This document shows positions 57,901 to 64,000 of a DNA stretch of 64,000 nucleotides, piece after piece. The position numbers were made by a program, and so were the translations under genes. Position 1 is the stretch's first letter, and the number at the start of each line of letters is the position of its first letter. Location of the stretch: the NCBI RefSeq assembly GCF_022808715.1, contig NZ_JAKZKX010000008.1:101515-165514 (forward strand), written 5' to 3'. The notes under the pieces are model-generated. The model was not told the origin of the DNA. It saw only the letters and a program-made list of their open reading frames with translations, and ran no database searches. The DNA is from Fundidesulfovibrio agrisoli (GTDB lineage Bacteria; Desulfobacterota; Desulfovibrionia; Desulfovibrionales; Desulfovibrionaceae).

Positions 57901-58496
57901 CAGGCCCTATCCCCGGCCCGCTTGCCTCGCGGCGGCAGTAAAGCTTCGGCCTGCCAGCTCAACCGGCGTACCCTTCACTAACAATTCCAGTTAGTAACGG
58001 CTCAAGGCTGACCGCCAACGGAGCCCATGGCACTTCTGCCCATCCCCAATCACGCGCCCTCGATGCCGAAATGCCCGTCGCATTTCAGGCCTGGGTACCC
58101 AGCGTGGGGCGCCCCCCTCTGCCCAACGAAGGTTGCCCGCCATGAAATGCTCAGTCGCCAAAGGATCGCCGGCACGGCCCCGGTCGCTTCGACCGCAATG
58201 AAGGAGGGTTGCCGTCACCGCCATGGGCTGACTGGCAAGGTTCGGCAAGACGGCTCGAATCGAGAAGCAATTCACGCTGGAAACCCTCGACGGCAACAGG
58301 AACGCACAATCCGAAGCCATGTTGCATCATCCGGATGATTCCATTGCGCAGGAATATTCAATGCTGCATTTAATTCTGGACTGCAACGTCTTCTTTGACC
58401 TACAAAGCCCGAAAATAGTATGGGCAATCACGGCGGACCACGCCGGGGCTCGTCCGGTGAATTCGATTGGCTTCCGCAGCTATTAAAGGATGCAAG
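57901..58496. other. Non-coding gap between tRNA-Pro and the glycosyltransferase-like gene
   Basis: About 600 bp without a gene I can support; short frames on both strands have no family resemblance. It holds a 6-7-6 inverted repeat (about 57979-57997) and a perfect 14-bp palindrome at 58326-58339. Composition becomes AT-richer toward the next gene. Confidence 0.5.
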
Positions 58497-60281
58497 ATGA
58501 ATAAGACAGCCTGGGTCCATTCCTGCCAAGAAGAGGACGACGCTGAACAGGAAAAGAAAGAACTCGTCGGAAATGTGTTGGAGTTAAGAAAATCTTATCC
58601 TGATGCACGTGTCGTCAACATGTACCACACCTTTCGAGGTGAAACGCTCCCCTTTGAACACACCTACTACAAAGACTTGATCCCATACCAGGACGAAATA
58701 GCGCTCTACGCAAAAGCATACGATACCGCAGACATCATAATAAGCCAGGCTGCCTTGACACAGAATCCTTTGGTGGAGGCTTCATTCTCGGCCTTATACC
58801 ACAGCATCGCCTCGCAATTCTTCTACTATTTCTCCTACGAATATTTGCTCGACAAATTCAAAGAAGACGGCATCATACTCATTTCGAGCTACAATTGCGG
58901 CTCGACAGATGAATTACTTGAAACAAAAAAACTTCTCGACAAGATGAAACTCCTTATACTTGAAACTCAGGGCGATGAAGTTGATGCACTCGACCGTCCG
59001 AAAGATCACATTGTATCTCCGGATAAAACCATTTTGCTGTCATGCGAAGACTCTGGCTCAGGGATCAACCGCAAGACATACATGTCTATTGGCAAGCAGT
59101 TGATCGACATGGGATTTGATGTCTATTTTTACTGCCTGACCGAGGAAACTGAAACGCAGCTGAAAAATTTTGCTGCGCATGTCATAAGGCATTCAGAAAA
59201 GGACGGCGATAATCCATTGGCATGCACTCTTGCCCTAAGCAATTGCATGGACACGTTGATAACAGGCTTCCTTGCCGCCCGGACACGCGGCCTTCTTCCT
59301 CGAATATCATATCGTGCACCACTGATGGCTGGACCTGATGCGTTGAACAGCTTCCTTGTAACTACCCTATTTTCTATTTATGAAAAATTTGCCCACTACA
59401 TGGCTTCATTCGAGTTTGCTTTCGCTTCGGTGAAAAACATCGCTGCGCAAGGTGTGCGAAAAGTCGTGGCCGTCAATGAGGGCGACACCTCCAGCAGCTT
59501 TCTTCTCAACGCCGCATCACATTTTGACCTGGACTCCATAGGAGTGAGCCCTATCCTCTATTCTGACCACCCGGCGAGCAGATTTTTTCCAGCCAAGAAA
59601 CACCTGGTGTACGGCTCCCAACTCGCCGATCTGATGGTCAAATCCGGTATCGAGGCGGATTCCATTATCCCGGTGGGTTCCGTTCATTATGATCAAGCCT
59701 ATGGCCGGGACAAGTCAGTCGACGTGGCGTACACGCAGAGAATAATCCCCGAATGGGACGGCAGGCCGCTTATCGTCGTCGCAACGGAGAATCGCTCAAA
59801 CCAGTTGACGGAAATACGACCCACTCTGGAAGCCCTGCGGCATCGCACTGATCTTTTTGTCGTCATCAAACTTCACCCGGGCGACCCGATTGACCTGTTC
59901 GAGAGCCTGTTGGCCGACCTAGGCAACCCAGGCCACTTCAAGCTCATCGAAAAATGTGACGTCCTGGCGGTTATCCATGCTTCATCGTTGCTTATCACAA
60001 TGAGCAGCAACCTTGTCATCGAGGCTGCGGTGATGGGCAACATTTCGCTTTCCTACAATTATTCCTCGTCCATACCGATATTTGATTTTGTCGCTGAAGG
60101 GCTCTGCCTTGGCGCGCGCTCACCAGATGAATGTATTTCCAAGATTGACATGCTCGTATCAGACACTCCGATGAGGCGCGATGCATTCGCCATGCTAAAA
60201 AATGTGGAAAAATTTTGCACAGCTGTCGATGGCGCAAGTGCAGACAGGATACTGAAACATATTCTTAACTCCGACTCCTGA
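58497..60281 (+). CDS. Probable GT-B-like glycosyltransferase or surface-polysaccharide protein, atypical composition
   Basis: A 594-residue soluble protein. Sequence segments such as TLFVVIKLHPGDP-like LFVVIKLHPGDP, VLAVIHASSLLITMSSNLVIEAAVMG, and SYNYSSSIP are reminiscent of the C-terminal half of GT-B enzymes and CDP-glycerol/UDP-GlcNAc-epimerase-like families. I cannot fix a family. Base composition and codon use are clearly more AT-rich than every other gene here, so it is probably acquired by transfer, next to tRNA-Pro. AAAGGA precedes the ATG. Confidence 0.7.
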   Translation: MNKTAWVHSCQEEDDAEQEKKELVGNVLELRKSYPDARVVNMYHTFRGETLPFEHTYYKDLIPYQDEIALYAKAYDTADIIISQAALTQNPLVEASFSALYHSIASQFFYYFSYEYLLDKFKEDGIILISSYNCGSTDELLETKKLLDKMKLLILETQGDEVDALDRPKDHIVSPDKTILLSCEDSGSGINRKTYMSIGKQLIDMGFDVYFYCLTEETETQLKNFAAHVIRHSEKDGDNPLACTLALSNCMDTLITGFLAARTRGLLPRISYRAPLMAGPDALNSFLVTTLFSIYEKFAHYMASFEFAFASVKNIAAQGVRKVVAVNEGDTSSSFLLNAASHFDLDSIGVSPILYSDHPASRFFPAKKHLVYGSQLADLMVKSGIEADSIIPVGSVHYDQAYGRDKSVDVAYTQRIIPEWDGRPLIVVATENRSNQLTEIRPTLEALRHRTDLFVVIKLHPGDPIDLFESLLADLGNPGHFKLIEKCDVLAVIHASSLLITMSSNLVIEAAVMGNISLSYNYSSSIPIFDFVAEGLCLGARSPDECISKIDMLVSDTPMRRDAFAMLKNVEKFCTAVDGASADRILKHILNSDS

Positions 60282-60620
60282 CAACATTCTGTGTCAGCAA
60301 TTTCATTCACCATTTTTGCGAATCGTGTTTGCATTCATTTTCGCATTTTATTGCTTAGCCATGTGGCGATACAATGTCGATCTCCCAATTCGGCCACTGA
60401 TCCAAATCATCGGTGAGTTTTTCGACTTGAAGCGGCGGGCGAGCCCTCTGAACGATTTCTGCGCGGGTTTCAACGGGCCGGAGATTCCACAAGGCATCCT
60501 GTGACCCTTTCATTCCGCCCCACTGACTCCAAGGGGCTGCCGTAACTCCGGCCCCCCTGTTCTTTTGTCGTCCTCGGCAGGCAACACCCTGCAAAGCCGC
60601 ATTTTCCGGCCACCCGGCGT
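60282..60620. other. Gap after the AT-rich gene
   Basis: About 340 bp; the first about 80 bp are AT-rich like the preceding gene, the rest returns to GC-rich. Short frames on both strands have no product I recognise. It probably marks the right border of the transferred segment. Confidence 0.4.
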
Positions 60621-61145
60621 TCACTTCCGGGCGCTGTGCTCCAGGTGCGCCCGGAAGTTCTCAAGATAGATGGCGGCCAGTTCCGGGCTGTGCAGGATGA
60701 GTATGTTCTCGGCAAAGTCCTTCTCCGCAGAGACGGTGAAGTTGAAGCTCCCTGTCAGCACGGTGCGGCCGTCCACGAGCATCAGCTTGTTGTGGGCGAT
60801 GGCGTGCTGGTCGTCCACCAGCACCTCCACCCCGGCCTCGCGCAGGGCGGGCGCGATGGACCGGGGGTTCTCCCGGTTGGACTTGTCCACCAGCGCCAGC
60901 ACCTGGACGCCCCGCTTCTGAGCCCGAATGAGCGCGTCCCGGATTGGGGGAGAGGTGAAGCCGAAGGCCTGCACGTAGACGGAGGAGGCGGCCTTGTCGA
61001 TGAGCTCGACGATGGCTTCGGTGCAGCCGCCCTTGGGCGAGAAGAACACCTGCGCCGGGCAGTCGAGCCTCAAGTCCCTGGCCTGGGCCGCGCTGGCGGC
61101 CAGCAGGACGGCGAGAAGAGCGGTCAGCACGTGGTGGATGCGCAT
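60621..61145 (-). CDS. Secreted phospholipase-D-like nuclease
   Basis: A 174-residue protein with a Sec signal peptide (about residues 1-22, cleavage after AQA) and a single PLD domain with the HKD motif HNKLMLVDGRTVLTGSFN. Such single-HKD proteins (Nuc/endonuclease-like) act as dimers on nucleic acids or phospholipids; the periplasmic location favours a Nuc-like nuclease. ATG 61145 has a GGAGG ribosome-binding site. Confidence 0.9.
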   Translation of the reverse strand: MRIHHVLTALLAVLLAASAAQARDLRLDCPAQVFFSPKGGCTEAIVELIDKAASSVYVQAFGFTSPPIRDALIRAQKRGVQVLALVDKSNRENPRSIAPALREAGVEVLVDDQHAIAHNKLMLVDGRTVLTGSFNFTVSAEKDFAENILILHSPELAAIYLENFRAHLEHSARK

Positions 61146-61369
61146 GGAACCTCCAAACGGGCGGAGTCCCCGCCCGGCCTGAATCAGCCAACGATACGGC
61201 CAATCCCCCCGGAACCGCAAGGCTGGCTTCCCATCACATCATGCGATTGACCGCAATCGCGGGCGCGGAGTATTGGACAGGCCGACTAGCCGGGATCCGC
61301 CCCGCTCCGTACGGCCCGCATCGCATCGGCCGCCGCGGGGAAAACCACCTCCTCCGGCTGGGAGGTCAT

Positions 61370-61816
61370 ATGAAAGTCCACCGCGCTGTCCGCATGGAGC
61401 GCTGTATCGGCTGCCACTGCTGCTCCCTGGCGTGCGCGAGGCTGGTGTACAAGTCGGTCTCATGGAACACTGCGGGCATCCGCATCAAATCCTCGGGCGG
61501 CCTGACCAGCGGCTTCCAGGCCCAGCTCTGCGTGGCCTGCGACCCGGCCCCCTGCGCGGCGGCCTGCCCCACCGGGGCCATCTCGCAGCGCAAATCCGGC
61601 GGCGGGGTGCTGCTCAAGCGTGCGATATGCATCCAGTGCGGCCAGTGCGCGGCGGCCTGCCCCGTGGACGCCATCGCCCTGGACCAGGACACCAACCCCT
61701 ATGTCTGCATCCACTGCGGGCAGTGCGTCAGCTTCTGCCCGCACGACTGCCTGGCGCTGCTGGACGCTGAAACACGCCCCGCACCGTGCACGGAGGGCTG
61801 CCATGTTCCAGAATAA
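61370..61816 (+). CDS. Polyferredoxin-type 4Fe-4S protein paired with AOR
   Basis: A 148-residue protein with four CxxCxxxC-type clusters (CIGCHCCSLAC, CVACDPAPCAAAC, CIQCGQCAAAC, CIHCGQCVSFC), each ending in a Cys-Pro or similar. It resembles the HycB/AorB-like electron-transfer subunits. A GGAGGT ribosome-binding site precedes the ATG. It overlaps the AOR gene by 14 bp, so it is its immediate electron partner. Confidence 0.93.
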   Translation: MKVHRAVRMERCIGCHCCSLACARLVYKSVSWNTAGIRIKSSGGLTSGFQAQLCVACDPAPCAAACPTGAISQRKSGGGVLLKRAICIQCGQCAAACPVDAIALDQDTNPYVCIHCGQCVSFCPHDCLALLDAETRPAPCTEGCHVPE

Positions 61817-63569
61817 CCCGGATACCTTCCGCGTGCTGGTCTATGACCTGGCCGCCGCCAAGGGCGACATCCAGATGCTGCCCGGCCGCTCGGTATGGTG
61901 CGGTGGGTCCGGCCTGGCCGCCATGCTCTTCGCCAAGTACGGCGACGTTGCGGCCCCTGCTTTCGACCCGCGCCAGCCGCTGATCTTCGCAATCGGCCCC
62001 CTCAACGGCTATTTCCCGCTGATGAGCAAGACCGTGTGCGGCTTCAAGTCGCCTTACAACGAGAACTACGCCGAGAGCCATGCGGGCGGGCGCAGCTCCC
62101 TGGCGCTGCGCTTCGCGGGGCTGGACGCCCTGGTGCTGGTGGGGCGCGCCGACGCGCCCTCCTGCCTTGTTGTGGGCTCGCGGCAGTTGCGCCTGGTGGA
62201 CGTGCACTACCTCTGGGGCGCGGACGTGGCCACCACGGGCAAGCTGCTGCGCAAGGTGGTGCCGGGCAACTCGGGGCACCGCAGCATCCTGCGCATCGGC
62301 CCAGCGGGCGAGAACCTCAGCTCCTACGCCTGCATCAACGCTGACACCTTCCGCCACTTCGGGCGGCTGGGCTCGGGCGCGGTCATGGGGGCGAAGAACC
62401 TCAAGGGCATCGTGATCCACGGCGACGGGGACATGCGCCTGCCCGAGGACAAGAACTACCCCAAGCTCTACAAGGCCATCCACGAGCAGATGACCGCCAC
62501 CGAGATGATGGAGAAGTACCACAACCTCGGCACCCCGGTGAACGCCCTGCCCCTGAACGAGATCAAGTCCCTGCCGTGGCGCAACATGACCGCCACCGCC
62601 GACCCGGACGTGGCCAAATGCTCCGGCGAAGCCTTCGCGGACAAGGTGCTCATGCGCAACGCCGCCTGCTCGGGCTGCCCTGTGGGCTGCATCCACGTGG
62701 GCATGCTGCGCGAACAGTTCTCCGACCAGCACCGCTTCGCCATCCACCAGGTCTCCTACGACCACGAGCCCAACTTCGCCGTTGGCACCATGCTGGGCGT
62801 GGTGGACCCTGCGAGCATCCTGTCGCTCATCGACATGTCCGACCGCCAGGGGCTCGACGTCATCTCGGCGGGCGTGGCCCTGGCCTGGGCTACCGAAGCC
62901 TTCCAGAAGGGGCTCGTCACCCAGGAGCAGACCCTGGTGCCGCTCGCCTTCGGGGATCTGGAGGCCTATCGCAAGGCCATGTGGCACATCGGCCACAAGA
63001 GCAACGACTTCTACGGCGCCCTGGGCAAGGGCACCCTGGAGGCCGCCAAGAGCTACGGCGGGGAGGACTTCGCCTGCGTCATCGGGCAGGAGATGGCCGG
63101 GTACGCCACGGGGGAGACGTACTTCGTCTCGCAGACAGTGGGTTTCCGGCACTCGCACCTGGACACCTCCGGCTACTCCTACGACCAGAAGCACGCCGAG
63201 AAGGACGTGGAAAAGACCGTGAAGTTCCTGCTGGACGACGAGACCGAGCGCGTGATGCTCACCAACATGGTGGCCTGCCTGTTCGCGCGCGGGGTCTACA
63301 AGCCAGAGAGGGTTGCCGAGGCCCTGGACTGCCTGGGCTACAAGGAACTGGCGCAAGGGCTCATGCCCGCCTCCGAAGGCGTGCGGCGGGAGCGCTGGCG
63401 GCTCAAGATAGCAACCGGGTTCGACCCCATGGCCACCAAGATTCCCAAGCGATTCAGCGAGATCACCACCTGGAAGGGCCCGGTGGACGCCGAATACATG
63501 GAGGCGTTGCGCAAGGGCTATGCCGCGAGCATCGCGGAGTTCGGCGGGGAGAAGGCGACCACATCCTGA
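61803..63569 (+). CDS. aor: Tungsten-containing aldehyde:ferredoxin oxidoreductase
   Basis: A 588-residue oxidoreductase that converts aldehydes to carboxylic acids with ferredoxin as acceptor, using a bis-tungstopterin and a 4Fe-4S cluster. The cluster cysteines are C289, C292 and C296 (ACSGCPVGC) and C492 (VACLF), with the same spacing as in Pyrococcus AOR. The tungstopterin-binding N-terminal domain is present (RFAGLDALVLVGRA, GRLGSGAVMGAKNLK). It could oxidise aldehydes from amino-acid or alcohol metabolism. Confidence 0.95.
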   Translation: MFQNNPDTFRVLVYDLAAAKGDIQMLPGRSVWCGGSGLAAMLFAKYGDVAAPAFDPRQPLIFAIGPLNGYFPLMSKTVCGFKSPYNENYAESHAGGRSSLALRFAGLDALVLVGRADAPSCLVVGSRQLRLVDVHYLWGADVATTGKLLRKVVPGNSGHRSILRIGPAGENLSSYACINADTFRHFGRLGSGAVMGAKNLKGIVIHGDGDMRLPEDKNYPKLYKAIHEQMTATEMMEKYHNLGTPVNALPLNEIKSLPWRNMTATADPDVAKCSGEAFADKVLMRNAACSGCPVGCIHVGMLREQFSDQHRFAIHQVSYDHEPNFAVGTMLGVVDPASILSLIDMSDRQGLDVISAGVALAWATEAFQKGLVTQEQTLVPLAFGDLEAYRKAMWHIGHKSNDFYGALGKGTLEAAKSYGGEDFACVIGQEMAGYATGETYFVSQTVGFRHSHLDTSGYSYDQKHAEKDVEKTVKFLLDDETERVMLTNMVACLFARGVYKPERVAEALDCLGYKELAQGLMPASEGVRRERWRLKIATGFDPMATKIPKRFSEITTWKGPVDAEYMEALRKGYAASIAEFGGEKATTS

Positions 63570-63588
63570 GGACGCGACGTCAATAGTG

Positions 63589-63622
63589 AGCGGGAGCAGG
63601 CACAGCCTGCTCCCGCTTTTCA
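63589..63622 (+). terminator. Terminator after AOR
   Basis: A 13-bp stem (63589-63601 with 63605-63617), 3-nt loop and TTTT tract. Confidence 0.88.
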
Positions 63623-63638
63623 ATGATCTTCGCCGCGA

Positions 63639-63871
63639 TTAGGGCTCGATCTTCGTGCCCAAGAGCTCCAAAAACTTGCGGATCAGCTCCGGGTGCGCGG
63701 GCCAGGCCGGGGCGCTGACCAGCTTGCCCGAAACCTGGGCGTCGCTGAAGGTGGCGTTGAAGTCCAGCCAGACACCACCGGCGGCCACGATGTCCGGCTT
63801 CACCGCCGGGTAGGCCGTGCAGCCCTTGCCGCCAGCCAGCACCCCTGCGGCCACCAGCACCTGCGGGCCGT
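63639..63871 (-). pseudogene. DJ-1/PfpI-family protein, C-terminal fragment cut by an IS
   Basis: About 77 codons encoding the C-terminal third of a DJ-1/PfpI/YhbO-type protein: HGPQVLVAAGVLAGGKGCTAYPAV, PDIVAAGGVW and the end at KIEP. In intact family members the HGPQ follows the nucleophile cysteine (typically ICHGPQ); here the preceding residues are from the mobile element. The gene is therefore broken at about 63871. Confidence 0.85.
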
Positions 63872-64000
63872 GGGGTAATCCTCCCCTTTTTAGGCTGTCT
63901 GAAAAGTAGGGCTATGCAGCCGTTCTCAGTTTCTGCCTCGGAGTGATGCCGCCGATGCCCATGTTGGGCCGTTCGTTGTTGTAAGTCCAGAGCCACTTGG
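63871..64000 (-). mobile_element. IS3-family insertion sequence, right part (continues beyond the window)
   Basis: The element end is placed at about 63871-63876 (TGGGGTAATCC...), where the DJ-1/PfpI reading breaks. Inside, on the minus strand, lies the C-terminus of its transposase. The left end and any target duplication are outside the window. Confidence 0.75.
63912..64000 (-). CDS. IS3-family transposase (OrfB), C-terminal fragment
   Basis: About 28 residues at the window edge, WLWTYNNERPNMGIGGITPR then QKLRTAA and stop. This is the characteristic end of the IS3-family DDE transposase (YNxxRPHxxLxxxTPxQ). The 5' part is outside the window. Confidence 0.9.
   Translation of the reverse strand, partial: KWLWTYNNERPNMGIGGITPRQKLRTAA

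Noticed and set aside
57991..58338. Two overlapping frames of about 100 codons on opposite strands downstream of tRNA-Pro
   Set aside because: Neither has a domain, ribosome-binding site or protein-like composition; treated as non-coding.
60316..60504. A 62-codon plus-strand frame after the AT-rich gene
   Set aside because: It has a hydrophobic start but spans the compositional border and shows no family resemblance.

Overview
The window is one contiguous, GC-rich bacterial chromosome segment, very densely coded, with many 1-4 bp stop/start overlaps between neighbouring genes. Gene content suggests a Desulfovibrio-like member of the Desulfovibrionaceae (Desulfobacterota): LL-diaminopimelate aminotransferase (DapL), a YedF selenium-metabolism protein, a tungsten aldehyde:ferredoxin oxidoreductase with its ferredoxin, a DHH-CBS-tRNA nucleotidyltransferase fusion, and a chemosensory cluster with an embedded ParA. 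No sulfate-respiration gene or rRNA is present, so this placement is inference.

Layout. 0-10 kb (+): end of livK, livHMGF, guaB-guaA, a TatA/B-type protein, hisB, a lipoprotein gene and hisA, nearly without gaps. 10-12 kb (+): a lipoprotein trypsin-like protease and a small metal-binding HMA protein. 12.2-13.7 kb (-): beta-carbonic anhydrase and a PEP-mutase-family enzyme, overlapping. 13.7-14.2 kb: a non-coding stretch with a strong candidate dif site (13923-13950). Genes left of it are mostly + and genes right of it mostly -, as expected at a replication terminus. 14.2-21 kb: ade, yedF, an RsuA/RluB-type pseudouridine synthase, a lipoprotein and a hybrid histidine kinase. 21-29.3 kb (-): uvrB, a K+ channel, a DUF3431 gene, ligA, dapB, nadE in tight array. 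29.4-37 kb: a hypothetical protein and a LOG-family gene, a VKOR-DsbA fusion, aat, a secreted discoidin-like protein, a MotB-like protein, a transaldolase, a TRASH-like protein, folK and dapL. 37-41.4 kb (+): xerD, the tRNA nucleotidyltransferase fusion and a methyltransferase-like membrane protein. 41.4-47.5 kb (-): DUF4279/SEC-C, xerC, a GGDEF regulator, an HDOD protein, a small protein, dprA and a CpoB/YbgF-like lipoprotein. 47.7-48.6 kb (+): a polytopic membrane protein. 48.7-57.6 kb (-): cheB, a HEAT-repeat protein, cheR, parA, cheW, a cheY-like gene and cheA. 57.8 kb: tRNA-Pro(CGG), followed by an AT-richer stretch with one glycosyltransferase-like gene (probable transfer). 60.6-63.6 kb: a phospholipase-D-like protein, then ferredoxin plus AOR. 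At the right edge the 3' remnant of a DJ-1/PfpI gene is cut by an IS3-family element.

How the genes work together: most are housekeeping (branched-chain amino-acid uptake, GMP, His, Lys/peptidoglycan and NAD synthesis, DNA repair and ligation, Xer resolution). The more distinctive parts are the dif site near its recombinase genes, the ParA/HEAT chemosensory cluster, and the island next to tRNA-Pro. I found no CRISPR array and no recognisable phage or complete defence system.
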